A DNA stretch of 64,000 nucleotides from Bradyrhizobium sp. B097 (GTDB taxonomy: Bacteria; Pseudomonadota; Alphaproteobacteria; Rhizobiales; Xanthobacteraceae), in assembly GCF_038957035.1 (NCBI RefSeq), contig NZ_CP152412.1, positions 7,064,501 through 7,128,500 of the forward strand. The letters are read 5' to 3'. Below the pieces are notes generated by a model. It had not been told where the DNA came from. It saw nothing but the letters and a program-made list of their open reading frames with translations, and searched no databases. Below, in pieces: positions 8,703-18,052 of the stretch. The translations under genes were made by a program, and so were the position numbers. Within the stretch, counting starts at the first letter, position 1, and the number at the start of each line of letters is the position of its first letter.

Positions 8703-10166
8703 TCAATGTGCTCCGAGGCCCCCGATGTGGAACGCCTTGACTTCAAGGTATTCGTCGATACCAAACTTTGATCCTTCGCGGCCAATTCCAGATTGTTTGA
8801 TACCTCCAAATGGTGCCACTTCAAGCGACACCGAGCCGGTGTTGAGGCCGACCATGCCGAACTGAAGTTGTTCGGCAATGCGCCAAGAGCAGTTAAGGTC
8901 GGATGTGTAAAAGTACGCTGCCAGTCCGTACGGAGTCGCATTGGCGATCTCAATTGCCTCTTTTTCGTCCTTAAACCGGAATAGCGGAGCAAGCGGGCCG
9001 AAGGTCTCTTCGTTCGCCAATTGCATGTTCACCGTTGCACTTGAAAGTATCGTAGGCTCGACAAACTGATCGGTTGTTCCGGTCTTGCCACCTAGCATAA
9101 TGCGCGCGCCGTTTGAAAGCGCATCGTCGATATGACGACGAACTTTGTCAACCGCGGCCCGGTTGATCAGCGGACCGATAGTGACGCCCTCTCGCAATCC
9201 GTTACCAACAACGAGTTTCGACGCCTGAGCTAACAGTCGGTCGGCGAACTTGTCGTAGATCCCGTCCTGCACAAGCACCCGGTTCGCGCATACGCACGTT
9301 TGACCACCATTGCGGAATTTGCTGGCCATCAATCCGGATACAGCGAGATCAACATCAGCGTCATCAAATACAATGAACGGTGCGTTACCACCTAGTTCGA
9401 AGCTCACTCGTTTAATGGTACTGGCCGATTGCTGCATCAGCAGTTGGCCAACGCGCGTGGATCCGGTGAACGAAAGCTTACGTACAGATGAATTCGAGGT
9501 GAGCTCGGCGCCGATCGCTTGCGGCATGCCAGTCAAGACCGAGAAGACACCCTTTGGAAACCCGGCCCGCTCTGCGAGCACCGCCAATGCGACGGCCGAG
9601 AACGGAGTAAGTTCAGATGGCTTCGCAATCAGCGGACAGCCGGCCGCCAGCGCTGGACCCGCTTTGCGGGTGATCATCGCGTTCGGAAAATTCCACGGCG
9701 TTATCGCGGCCGAGACTCCCACCGGTTCCTTCAGGACCAAGATGCGGCGGTCCGCTGTGGGCGACGGTATGGTTTCGCCATAAACGCGACGCGACTCCTC
9801 CGCAAACCATTTGATAAAGCTAGCACCATAGCGGATTTCGCCTGCCGCTTCAGAAAGCGGCTTGCCTTGCTCAAGCGTCATGATCAAGGAAAGGTCGTCG
9901 ATGTTTTCGATCATCAAGCGATACCACTCTTCCAGCAGGCGCCCTCGCTCGCCGCTCGGAAGACTGCGCCAAGCCGGCCATGCCTCCTCGGCTGCCTTAA
10001 TGGCCCGTTTGGCCTCCTCCGCTCCGAGCGCCGGCACCCTTCCAATCTCGGCGCCGGTCGCCGGATCTGTAACGTTGACCACAGCGCCATTGTCGGCATC
10101 AACCCATATACCGGCGACGAACGCCTGCTGACGGAACAGATCCTTATCCTTCAAACGCGCGATCAT
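8703..10166 (-). CDS. gabD: NAD(P)-dependent aldehyde dehydrogenase, succinate-semialdehyde type
   Basis: The 487-residue protein (from the Met at 10166; the frame opens at 10220) has the complete aldehyde dehydrogenase core: ITPWNFPNAMITRK, the cofactor loop FTGSTRVG, catalytic Glu257 in ELGGNAPF and the nucleophile Cys291 in NGGQTCVCANR. The C-terminal PFGGIKQSGIGREG is typical of the succinate-semialdehyde dehydrogenase branch. It would oxidise succinate semialdehyde to succinate in the cytoplasm. The divergent gabT-like gene (10566) makes the same aldehyde from GABA, which strengthens the assignment. Glutarate semialdehyde is an alternative substrate. The 8495-8702 gap separates it from the convergent lysR. 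Confidence 0.88.
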   Translation of the reverse strand: MIARLKDKDLFRQQAFVAGIWVDADNGAVVNVTDPATGAEIGRVPALGAEEAKRAIKAAEEAWPAWRSLPSGERGRLLEEWYRLMIENIDDLSLIMTLEQGKPLSEAAGEIRYGASFIKWFAEESRRVYGETIPSPTADRRILVLKEPVGVSAAITPWNFPNAMITRKAGPALAAGCPLIAKPSELTPFSAVALAVLAERAGFPKGVFSVLTGMPQAIGAELTSNSSVRKLSFTGSTRVGQLLMQQSASTIKRVSFELGGNAPFIVFDDADVDLAVSGLMASKFRNGGQTCVCANRVLVQDGIYDKFADRLLAQASKLVVGNGLREGVTIGPLINRAAVDKVRRHIDDALSNGARIMLGGKTGTTDQFVEPTILSSATVNMQLANEETFGPLAPLFRFKDEKEAIEIANATPYGLAAYFYTSDLNCSWRIAEQLQFGMVGLNTGSVSLEVAPFGGIKQSGIGREGSKFGIDEYLEVKAFHIGGLGAH

Positions 10167-10565
10167 CGACAATGTCCATCTCCCAACATGAGGTTTCATC
10201 TTCGCACGCCGGTGCCGCAACCTCTGCTGCTGAAGGCTGCTAGCGACGTGGAAAAAATCGATTCATGCTCTTCCTGCGAAATGTCCTGCTGTCTCCGATG
10301 GATCCGACGATTCTAGATGCGGGAGACGCCGACTGGAGGTTGGCAATTCTTGGCCACCTCGCCGACTCTGCGGTGCGGGCGGGTAGCCGATCGACGACAA
10401 TCTCTCCGGGATGGATCGATGAGCAGGGGCTGCTGTTTGTCGCTCTCTTGACGATAGACCCTGCGGTTTAACCATGATCTTCGGTAACTTGATCGAGGCG
10501 TCGAGGATAAAATCCAACAAGACCAATTCCAAACCGAAGCCGCCGCATCAACAAGGACCCACGTT
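10167..10565. other. Gap between divergent gabD- and gabT-like genes
   Basis: About 400 bases with no convincing gene. It must hold the promoters of both genes, but no dyad, sigma-54 match or UAS-type site was identified. Confidence 0.5.
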
Positions 10566-11867
10566 ATGTCACCCGCTCACGCTGCCGCCGAGCTCGCCGC
10601 ATCCCGCACTGCAAACATCCCGCGTGGTGTGCTCACCGCCCATCCGATCATCGTTGCCCGCGCGCACGGCGAGTTGGTCTGGGATGTGGAGGGCAAAGAG
10701 TATCTCGACTTTGTTGCAGGTATCGGGGTACTCAACGTCGGACACAACCATCCGCGGGTGGTGGCTGCCGTGGAGAAACAGCTCAAAGAGCTTACTCACA
10801 TGGCATTCCAGGTCGCTAGCTACCGACCATACCTTCATCTCGCTGAGAAGCTAAACCGCATGGTCGGTAAGGGCGAACCACACAAGAGCATCTTCCTGAC
10901 CTCCGGAGCCGAGGCAGTGGAGAACGCCATCAAGATTGCTCGCGCTTATACAAACCGTTCGGCTATCATCGCGTTCAGAGGCGGTTTTCATGGTCGTACG
11001 ATGCTTGGTGTCAGCCTCACAGGCATGAGTCAACCTTACAAGCAGAACTTTGGGCCGTTCGCCTCCGAGATCTTTCACACGCCATTCCCGGACATCTACC
11101 GCGGCATGACGACTGACCTCGCACTTGCCGCCCTCGACGAGGTGTTCGCAACGGACATCGCGCCCGAGCGTGTCGCCGCGATCATCGTCGAACCGGTGCA
11201 GGGCGATGGGGGCTTCCTGCCGGCTCCGCCTGAGTTTCTCAAGGCGTTGCGAGAAATCACAAAGCGGCACGGCATCGTGCTTATCTCTGACGAAATCCAA
11301 ACCGGCTTCGGCCGGACCGGGAAGCTTTTTGCATTCGAACATGCCGGGATTCAGCCCGATCTCGTTACCGTAGCCAAGAGCCTTGCCGGTGGGTTTCCGT
11401 TGTCCGGCGTTATTGGGCGAGCGGAGATCATGGACGCCCCCCTACCCGGCGGCTTAGGCGGGACCTACGGCGGCAACGCTATCGCGTGCGCGGCGGCGCT
11501 CGCCGTGCTAGACGCCTTTGAGCAGGATGGCTTGCTCGCGCGCGCGGAGTATCTTGGCAAGAAGCTCGAATCGGGTCTGCGTGAGCTGGCTCGAAGGCAC
11601 TCAATCATCGGAAATGTGCGCGGACTCGGCTTCATGCAGGCAATGGAATTGGTCACAGATAACAAGACTAAGACGCCGGATCCGGATCGCGCACAGCGCC
11701 TGATCGACCAGGCTCGTCAGCGCGGGCTCCTGGTGATCAAGTGCGGCATCCACCGCAACGTAATTCGGTTCCTCGCGCCTCTTGTCACATCAGATGAGAA
11801 TCTGGACAAAGCGATCGCTATCTTGGATGCGGCCCTGTCCAGCGAAAGCGCGAAGGTGGTCGCCTAG
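10566..11867 (+). CDS. gabT: 4-aminobutyrate aminotransferase-type class III aminotransferase
   Basis: The 433-residue enzyme is a PLP-dependent class III aminotransferase. The cofactor lysine is K271 in [13 protein letters not shown] and the pyridine-binding aspartate is D242 in [13 protein letters not shown]. The segment [17 protein letters not shown] (from residue 110) matches GABA aminotransferases. It would transfer the amino group of GABA (or a similar omega-amino acid) to 2-oxoglutarate, giving succinate semialdehyde for the neighbouring dehydrogenase. It ends just before a degenerate IS481-type element. Close relatives act on 5-aminovalerate or acetylornithine, so the exact substrate is not proven. 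Confidence 0.88.
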   Translation: MSPAHAAAELAASRTANIPRGVLTAHPIIVARAHGELVWDVEGKEYLDFVAGIGVLNVGHNHPRVVAAVEKQLKELTHMAFQVASYRPYLHLAEKLNRMVGKGEPHKSIFLTSGAEAVENAIKIARAYTNRSAIIAFRGGFHGRTMLGVSLTGMSQPYKQNFGPFASEIFHTPFPDIYRGMTTDLALAALDEVFATDIAPERVAAIIVEPVQGDGGFLPAPPEFLKALREITKRHGIVLISDEIQTGFGRTGKLFAFEHAGIQPDLVTVAKSLAGGFPLSGVIGRAEIMDAPLPGGLGGTYGGNAIACAAALAVLDAFEQDGLLARAEYLGKKLESGLRELARRHSIIGNVRGLGFMQAMELVTDNKTKTPDPDRAQRLIDQARQRGLLVIKCGIHRNVIRFLAPLVTSDENLDKAIAILDAALSSESAKVVA

Positions 11868-12039
11868 CTCTATCCCAGAGGGCCGGCCGGCTGGTGGCTC
11901 GGCAGTTTCCCCGGCAGATGGTGCATTTCACCGCGTCGATTTTGGTTATGGCCCAAGAACCACGAGCTGGGATCTTTCAGAAGGTTGTCCATCTGGTCTG
12001 ACCGAAGAAGCTGAGGTTGCGAAGCTTCAGTGTTCGACG

Positions 12040-12960
12040 GAAAGACCAGATGAACATTCGGGGGCATGACGGGCCAAAGGGTGCGGAGCATAGCCGAGGC
12101 CGGCTTGCCGAAGGCCGTAGCCGCCTCGAATTCAATGTCACGGCGAAAACGTCGCCGAATGGTTCGAACGCTTCCGCGCAGAACGCGCCGATAGTTTGCG
12201 GGATCGTTCCTCACGGCCTCATTCATTGCCAAGCCAAACCCCGGCAACCACGTGCACCGCTGTCGCAATATTCCGCCTGCAGCGCCACACCGGCAAACAA
12301 ACCGCGTTCGAAGCTGGGGTCCTGCGCCGGCTCGGTCTGAACAGGTTGGTTGCTCGGGAGCCGGCCGAGCCGAGCCGGCGCTATGAGCGCCGGCATTCTG
12401 TTGAACTAGTTCACATCGACATCAAAAAGCTCGGCAAGTTCAATCGGATCGGCTATCGGATCACCGGCGATCGACATGGGTCGAGCAATCTGCGCTCTCA
12501 CCGCCAAGGAGCCGGTTGAGAATTCGTACACGTCTGCATCGACGATGCGTCGCAGACCTTCAGCCAGCTGATGAAGAACAAGCGAAAGGGCTGTGCCCTC
12601 CCCCAAGGCGGCCGTAGCCTACTACGTGACCTCGCGTGTGAAGTTAGAACGCGTCATGACCGACAATGGCGCGTGCCACAAACTCTTCGCTTTCCTAAGG
12701 GCGTGTAAGCGCTTCGGCCTCCGCACATCCCGACCAAGCTATATGCGTGCCCAAAACCAATCGCAAGGCCGAGCGTTCATTCAAGCCAGCCTGCAAGAGT
12801 GGACCTGGGCCCAAGCCAACAACACCACCTCAACGGAACGAGCAGCGGAGCTGCCAAGATGGCTTTACCGCTAATCGTCCCCATGGCTGTATCGGCTCCA
12901 AGCCACCGATCCGCAGGCTCGGATTAACCGGGGTTGAGGCTCCGCACACTAGCCGGGAAA
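12040..12960 (+). mobile_element. IS481-family transposase remnant
   Basis: Translated pieces in shifting frames follow one IS481-type transposase in order: AEAGLPKAVAA (about 12090-12125), DSLRDRSSRPHSLPSQ (about 12190), RHTGKQTAFEAG then VLRRLGLNRL, ELVHIDIKKLGKFNRIGYRITGDR region (12405-12475), VERVMTDNGACHK (12640-12680) and NRPHGCIGSKPPIRRLGL (12870-12930). Several frameshifts and a small deletion after the HTG segment make it dead. An inverted pair of 10 bases (11990-11999 and 12043-12052) lies just ahead of it and may be part of the old end. The 11868-12039 stretch before it holds no gene. Confidence 0.8.
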
Positions 12961-13059
12961 ATGACGCGCAGCACATGCCGCTCTATGGACTCGTGAATTA
13001 ATCTGGCCAATGCTGGCGAGCCGCGTTCACTATCCCACCGGCAGCACGGAGACAGGTGA

Positions 13060-13554
13060 TTGAACGGCTCACTAAGGCTCGACCGGATTGACTTGAGCAT
13101 CCTCGTCCAGTTGCAGAAGGATGGCAGGATGACTAATGCCAATCTGGCCGAGGTCGTCGGCCTGTCCGCAAGCCCTTGCCTTCAACGAGTCAGGCGCTTG
13201 GAATCGGCCGGGTACATCACAGGTTACGGCGCGCAGATCAACTTGGCGAAAATCACCGAGAGCATAACGGTCTTCACCGAAGTCACCTTGATCGACCATC
13301 GCAGGGAAGATTTCGTAAAGTTTGAGGCCAACATGCGTAATGTCGACGAACTGCTGGAGTGCCACCTAATCAGCGGCGGCTACGACTATTTGCTGCGATT
13401 CGTGTGCCGGAACATCAACCACTATCAGGATCGGATGGAAAACCTGCTTGCGCGCAACGTTGGGATTAAGAAGTACTTCAGCTATATCGTGCTGAAATCC
13501 CCTATTGTGAAGAATGCATTTCCGCTCAGGACACTGCTCGATCTTTCGCAGTAA
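13060..13554 (+). CDS. Lrp/AsnC-family transcriptional regulator
   Basis: The 164-residue product has an N-terminal helix-turn-helix (LDRIDLSILVQLQKDGR, then NLAEVVGLSASPCLQRVRRL) and a C-terminal RAM ligand domain (from about residue 75), as in Lrp/AsnC proteins. The frame starts with TTG at 13060, preceded by GGAGACAGGTGA, which explains why no ATG is available. Such regulators sense amino acids and control their catabolism; here it may govern the gabT/gabD pair or the hydrolase operons. It sits between IS debris and the convergent tartrate dehydrogenase gene, so its partner promoter is not obvious. Length is normal. Confidence 0.88.
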   Translation: MNGSLRLDRIDLSILVQLQKDGRMTNANLAEVVGLSASPCLQRVRRLESAGYITGYGAQINLAKITESITVFTEVTLIDHRREDFVKFEANMRNVDELLECHLISGGYDYLLRFVCRNINHYQDRMENLLARNVGIKKYFSYIVLKSPIVKNAFPLRTLLDLSQ

Positions 13555-13750
13555 CGGAAGTCAAGAGCTGTAGTGTTGTCTCCGCGTAAACTCGGCTGCT
13601 AGCTTCTTCAGGCTTGAGATATCCGCCTGACGAACGGGCATGCGAAACATCATGGATGAGCTAGCTGTGAAACTGCGCCTAGTTTTGGGCTCACTGGTAT
13701 GACTCTGGCCGTGATGACGTCCATCGCGGCCAGATCCGCAATTAATGCCA

Positions 13751-14827
13751 TTATTCCAACATCTCAGCGACGGCCTTACCGCACGCGGTGGTATCGGCGT
13801 TACCACCGAGGTCGCGGGTGCGCAGCGTGCGTTCGCCGAGCGTGCTCTCGATCGCGCCGACGATGGCGTCCGCCGCCTGCTTCTCGCCGAGATGCTCCAG
13901 CATCATCGCGCCCGACCAGATCATGCCAATCGGGTTGGCGATGCCCTGCCCCGCAATATCAGGCGCCGAGCCGTGCACCGGCTCGAACACCGAGGGAAAA
14001 TCGCCCTCCGGATTGATGTTGCCCGACGGCGCGATGCCGATCGTGCCGGTGCAGGCCGGGCCGAGGTCGGAGAGAATGTCCCCGAACAAATTGGAGCCGA
14101 CCACGACGTCGAACCTGTCTGGATGCAGCACGAAGTTCGCGGTGAGGATATCGATGTGGTACTTGTCCCACTTCACGCCCGGATACTTCCTGGCCATCGC
14201 CTCCACGCGCTCGTCCCAATAGGGCATCGTGATGGAGATGCCGTTCGACTTGGTCGCCGAGGTCAGATGCTTCTTCGGCCTCGACTGCGCCAGCTCAAAG
14301 GCGAATTTCAGGATGCGGTCGACGCCGGTGCGCGTCATCACTGTCTGCTGCGTGACGAATTCGCGGTCGGTGTCCGGGAACATGCGGCCGCCAACGGAGC
14401 AGTATTCGCCTTCAGTGTTCTCGCGCACCACCCAGAAATCGATGTCGCCCGGCTTGCGGTTCGCCAGCGGCGACGGCACGCCGGGCATCAGCCGCACCGG
14501 GCGCAGGTTGACGTACTGATCGAACTCGCGGCGGAACTTGATCAGCGAGCCCCACAGCGAAATGTGGTCCGGGATCTTGGCCGGCCAGCCCACCGCGCCG
14601 AAATAGATCGCGTCATGATTGCCAATCTTATCCTTCCAGTCGGCCGGCATCATCTCGCCGTGCTTCTCGTAATAGTCGTAGGAGGCGAAATCGAAATGGT
14701 CGAACTTCACGTCGACACCGTGCTTCTTCGCCGCCGCCTCGATGACGCGCAGGCCCTCCGGCATCACTTCCTTGCCGATCCCGTCGCCAGGGACGACTGC
14801 GATCCGGTGTCGTTTTCTGCTATTCAT
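13751..14827 (-). CDS. ttuC: Tartrate dehydrogenase / isocitrate-isopropylmalate dehydrogenase family
   Basis: This 358-residue enzyme belongs to the beta-decarboxylating dehydrogenases. It starts with RIAVVPGDGIGKEVMPE, carries the YFGAVGWPAKIPDHISLW segment characteristic of tartrate dehydrogenases, the active-site NLRPVRL arginines, and ends with the metal and cofactor region SNLFGDILSDLGP...FEPVHGSAPDIAG. It oxidises or decarboxylates tartrate or D-malate using NAD. ATG at 14827 follows AAGGAC; the frame upstream to 14932 is not family-like. Its base composition is visibly richer in G and C than its neighbours, and it looks like a well-kept core-type gene dropped into an IS-rich area. Confidence 0.9.
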   Translation of the reverse strand: MNSRKRHRIAVVPGDGIGKEVMPEGLRVIEAAAKKHGVDVKFDHFDFASYDYYEKHGEMMPADWKDKIGNHDAIYFGAVGWPAKIPDHISLWGSLIKFRREFDQYVNLRPVRLMPGVPSPLANRKPGDIDFWVVRENTEGEYCSVGGRMFPDTDREFVTQQTVMTRTGVDRILKFAFELAQSRPKKHLTSATKSNGISITMPYWDERVEAMARKYPGVKWDKYHIDILTANFVLHPDRFDVVVGSNLFGDILSDLGPACTGTIGIAPSGNINPEGDFPSVFEPVHGSAPDIAGQGIANPIGMIWSGAMMLEHLGEKQAADAIVGAIESTLGERTLRTRDLGGNADTTACGKAVAEMLE

Positions 14828-15150
14828 TGAATTGTCCTTGATGCTTGGGTTGACGCACGATTTGCTTGAACGACATGCCGTTCTTCGACAGGGCCGGCTC
14901 TTTGGTCTCCTCGGGGCGCGGATAACCGGCACACCGGAGGCCCTCGGCTGCCGCTTGCAGCTAGGGATCGTTCTGGTCGTGCCAATTTCGGTCGGATCTA
15001 GGACATCGATTTGCGATGCACGGCAGCCCGGTGTCTGAGGATCGGTACCCAGTCGGGCGCGCGTCTAGTAGTATCGCCGCAAAGCGACGGGAAGCTTGAT
15101 GACAGCGCGGTCAAGCGCGCGTGGGGTCCCTACGATCCGGATCACCGCGG
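14828..15150. other. Gap with a possible short gene remnant
   Basis: No intact gene. On the minus strand, 14835-14960 reads PRPEETKEPALSKNGMSFKQ in a frame ending just before ttuC, which looks like the tail of a real protein whose front is gone, possibly carried in with ttuC. The family was not recognised. Confidence 0.35.
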
Positions 15151-16344
15151 CTATACACGCCGGATTCGCTCTGGAGCGCGCCTGGTCAGCAATTCAGCGC
15201 CGTTCTCCCTCACTGCCACCATTTCCTCCGCGACTAATTGGTTCCCGCTCGAGGTAGTCAGGCTTGGCTCGATACACAAAACCATTCCCGGCTCAATTAC
15301 CCAATCCTGTTCCGCGCAAATCGATGGCGGCTCCACGATTTCAAGACCGATCGAATGCCCCACACGGCCAAGTGTCGGTAGTGCGCCGCTTGTCATTCGT
15401 TCAGTGGACCCACGAGCGGCTGAGTAGAGCTGGTTGATGGTCATGCCGGGTCGCACCGCTGCGATTTCTTCGCTCGTGATGTCCCACAGGCGCTTGTAAG
15501 TATCCTCTTCGTCAGGCGTCGGAGCCCCAACTGCGAATACCCGGCAGAAGTCCGACCAATAACCGGCTACACTGCAGCAAGCGTCGATGAAGATCACGCT
15601 GTCGCGTCGGATTGACCGATCCGTGTAGCCCCCGTCCCAAGGCTGGCCAACGGTGTTAACGCACCGATATCCGACGGTCTCTCCTCCGAGCGTGAGGAGA
15701 TCTAGTCCGACGCGAGTAAATACCTCCCGCTCAGTTTTCGCCGTTCCCAACCACTCGGGTACCTTATCATACATGCGATGCGTGATGCCGATCGCAGTCT
15801 TCATGTATCCGATTTCGCCGGCCGATTTGATCGCTCGCACGCGCCAGAGAAGATCGCTGCCGTCTTCAAGGATCATCTGCGGGAGAGCCGCACGCAGCCA
15901 ATCGAACGCCAAGGGGGGGAGCTGCGGACGGTGATGGATCCCCAGTTCTGCGGCGACACGAGCCTTACTAAGCCCGAGGGCCTGCAGTTCATCCACAAGA
16001 CCTTTGAGTCCCGGGTTCAAATCGTGACCGGTGCCGCCGAAAACCTTGATTTCGCAACCACCGCCAGTGGTCATGAGCGCCGTATCTTGCTCGCTCTTCG
16101 TGGAGCAGAGGATCGTCGCAGCCGCTTCTTTCGTAATGATAAGAAAAATCGGGCGGGTTCGGTTCAGCCATCGCCCGGTCGCGTGACCCGTGAAATAGCG
16201 GTTATTGGCCTCAGAATTGAGTACCAGAGCGTCGATACCCTGAGACTTCATCAAGGCAGCCGCGCGCTGGCGCCGCTGCTTGTATTCTTCCTGAGTAAAC
16301 TCTGGCTTGACCAGCGTGGTATTCTCGATTGACGTTTCGGTCAT
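15151..16344 (-). CDS. M24-family aminopeptidase-like hydrolase (copy 2)
   Basis: This 397-residue paralogue of the product at 3256-4446 shares its whole length, including the metal ligands in IDACCSVAGYWSDFCR, GRVGHSIGLE, LCIEPS and VAEEM. ATG at 16344 follows AAGGAGA. It lies 62 bases after the amidase stop, as the last gene of a minus-strand run: amidohydrolase fragment, AtzG-like protein, amidase, M24. This order is probably the ancestral one, since copy 1 retains a vestige of the AtzG-like gene. The two M24 proteins differ much more than the two amidohydrolase copies beside them, so the pieces of the duplication have unequal histories. Substrate unknown. Confidence 0.87.
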   Translation of the reverse strand: MTETSIENTTLVKPEFTQEEYKQRRQRAAALMKSQGIDALVLNSEANNRYFTGHATGRWLNRTRPIFLIITKEAAATILCSTKSEQDTALMTTGGGCEIKVFGGTGHDLNPGLKGLVDELQALGLSKARVAAELGIHHRPQLPPLAFDWLRAALPQMILEDGSDLLWRVRAIKSAGEIGYMKTAIGITHRMYDKVPEWLGTAKTEREVFTRVGLDLLTLGGETVGYRCVNTVGQPWDGGYTDRSIRRDSVIFIDACCSVAGYWSDFCRVFAVGAPTPDEEDTYKRLWDITSEEIAAVRPGMTINQLYSAARGSTERMTSGALPTLGRVGHSIGLEIVEPPSICAEQDWVIEPGMVLCIEPSLTTSSGNQLVAEEMVAVRENGAELLTRRAPERIRRV

Positions 16345-16406
16345 ATGGTTCTCCTTAACTGCTTAGCTCGTTGCTGGAAGTTTCGCCGATAGCCCCGCGT
16401 CTATGC

Positions 16407-17819
16407 CTATTCGTTGCGGAGCTGCCCCTTGCTCCTGAGCAAGGGAGGTCGCTTCCGACGCCAGGATGTAGCGCTCTCAAAAGCATGGGCCATCCGCAGC
16501 AGGAGAGGTTCGCAGTACGGCTTGGCTACCAGCTGCATCGAGACCGGCAAGCCGCCCTCGCCCAATCCGGAGCAAACAGAGATCGCCGGATAGCCGGTCA
16601 CGTTAAAGGGTATATTGAAACTAACCTTCTCCCACGTGGACCATTTCTGCACGGCTTCGAATGGTATTGCTTCCGTCGCTTGTGATTTCGTGACAAGTAC
16701 GTCGACGTCCGCCGTAGCCGCTGCCATTTCAAGGCACAACTCGCGCTGCCGACGCAGCGCATCGACGTACTGATCGCCAGTTATCAGTGCACCAAGCCCG
16801 ACGCGGTCGCGAAAGAACTCGCTATAGTCATAATAACGGGTCGTCAGCCACGGCTTATGAACCGCATAGCCTTCCGCAAAGCAGATCAGGGTGCAACACG
16901 CGTGATAATCACTTAGGGGCGACAGCTTTACATCGGTTACTGTGGAGCCGAGTTCGCGCAGCACTCCTAAGCCTTCTTCGATGCCCGTCCGAGTGGCCGC
17001 GCTAACAGGGGCATCGACTTCATGAAAATGACGAATTACGCCAACCCGCAATCCCTTGATCCCGGCGTGAATCCCGGAAGTGAAGTCAGCGACGGGACGG
17101 CGGAGACCTGGCTCATTCGAGCTACGAGCCTCCATCGCCTCCAGCAGGAACGCGCAATCCTCCGCTGTCCACGCCATAGGCCCAGCATGATCCAAAGTGA
17201 AAGAAAGCGGGAGAATGCCGCGAGCATCGATCAGCCCATAAGTGGGTTTGATCCCGGCGATCCCGCATACCGACGCAGGCCCACGGATGGAACCGCTCGT
17301 GTCAGATCCCGTGCCGCCCAAAATGAAGCCGGCGGCCACAGCGACGGCCGTCCCGCTGCTACTTCCTGCGGGGCTGTAGTCTGGATTCCAGGGATTACGA
17401 GGCGGCGGCCAAGGAAGGTCAAAGGACGGACCGCCCAGGCCGAATTCATAAGTCCCGAGTTTGCCCATGAGCACGGTGCCTGCCTCGGCCAGATTGCGAA
17501 CGGCAACCGCATCTTCGGCCGGAACGTTGTCCTGCAGGATGCGGGAGTTCCAGGTCGTCCGTATTCCGGCCGTGTCAAAGGCATCCTTGTGAGCGATGGG
17601 AATGCCATCCAGCTTGCCCTTGGGCTGACCGCTGCTCCAGCGCCGCTCCGACGCGCGGGCATCCTCCATCGCTCGTTCTTCGGTCAGGAGCAAAAAGCTA
17701 TTAAGCTGATCGTCCGCAGCGCCAATCCGGCGAAAGCAGTCCTGCGTCAGCTCGACCGGCGAAAGTTTCCGTGCCTCAAACAGCCGAGACGCTTCCGCGA
17801 TCGTGAATTGCGGTGTCAT
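16407..17819 (-). CDS. Amidase-signature family hydrolase
   Basis: The 470-residue enzyme has the Ser-cisSer-Lys triad of the amidase signature family: K78 in IPIAHKDAF, the cis-Ser within SPAGSSSGTA (S153-S155) and the nucleophile S177 in SDTSGSIRGPA, followed by GIKPTYG. It hydrolyses a C-N amide bond; family members act on simple amides, biuret derivatives, allophanate or aminoacyl-tRNA. The ATG overlaps the stop of the small AtzG-like gene by four bases, so the two are translationally coupled and probably form a complex, as AtzE and AtzG do in 1-carboxybiuret hydrolase. It lies upstream of the M24 gene in the same run. Actual substrate unknown. Confidence 0.9.
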   Translation of the reverse strand: MTPQFTIAEASRLFEARKLSPVELTQDCFRRIGAADDQLNSFLLLTEERAMEDARASERRWSSGQPKGKLDGIPIAHKDAFDTAGIRTTWNSRILQDNVPAEDAVAVRNLAEAGTVLMGKLGTYEFGLGGPSFDLPWPPPRNPWNPDYSPAGSSSGTAVAVAAGFILGGTGSDTSGSIRGPASVCGIAGIKPTYGLIDARGILPLSFTLDHAGPMAWTAEDCAFLLEAMEARSSNEPGLRRPVADFTSGIHAGIKGLRVGVIRHFHEVDAPVSAATRTGIEEGLGVLRELGSTVTDVKLSPLSDYHACCTLICFAEGYAVHKPWLTTRYYDYSEFFRDRVGLGALITGDQYVDALRRQRELCLEMAAATADVDVLVTKSQATEAIPFEAVQKWSTWEKVSFNIPFNVTGYPAISVCSGLGEGGLPVSMQLVAKPYCEPLLLRMAHAFESATSWRRKRPPLLRSKGQLRNE

Positions 17820-17995
17820 GGGCGCTGCTCGGGGTTAAAGACGAGAGAAGGTTGAGCGCCTGCAGGCCTATCTCGCGAAACGCGATCGGCTAGCAAGTCG
17901 ACGATCGGGCTGGCGCGTCGCAACTCGGCCAGCGTCTCCGGCCTTAGTCGCAAGCCACTCCGGCTCATCGCGCCATCGAATTCAGCATCGGTCAT
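17816..17995 (-). CDS. AtzG-like small subunit coupled to the amidase
   Basis: A 59-codon frame begins with ATG at 17995 after an AGGAAGA site and stops with TGA at 17816-17818, overlapping the amidase ATG. It starts MTDAEFDGAMSR and contains LRPETLAELRR and VDLLADRVS. Size, helical amphipathic pattern and position directly before an amidase fit the AtzG/DUF4089 group of GatC-like partner subunits. A decayed homologue of the first codons lies at 4490-4556 ahead of M24 copy 1, which supports it being a real gene of the ancestral unit. The family call is by size, context and pattern, not by a diagnostic motif. Confidence 0.65.
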   Translation of the reverse strand: MTDAEFDGAMSRSGLRLRPETLAELRRASPIVDLLADRVSRDRPAGAQPSLVFNPEQRP

Positions 17996-18052
17996 GCATT
18001 CTTCCTTTCTCGGGCGCTGCTGACACAGAGCGACGTGGTCAGCCGGCCTGCC

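Noticed and set aside
13745..14830. 361-codon open frame on the plus strand
   Set aside because: It is antisense to the tartrate dehydrogenase gene, rich in Arg and His, and has no domain; it is a GC-driven shadow.
3256..16344. Naming the M24 proteins ectoine hydrolase (DoeA/EutD)
   Set aside because: Only the M24 fold is shared; the ring-hydrolase-specific sequence and the neighbouring deacetylase gene are not seen.
17022..17855. 277-codon plus-strand frame
   Set aside because: Antisense to the amidase gene, with no recognisable motif.
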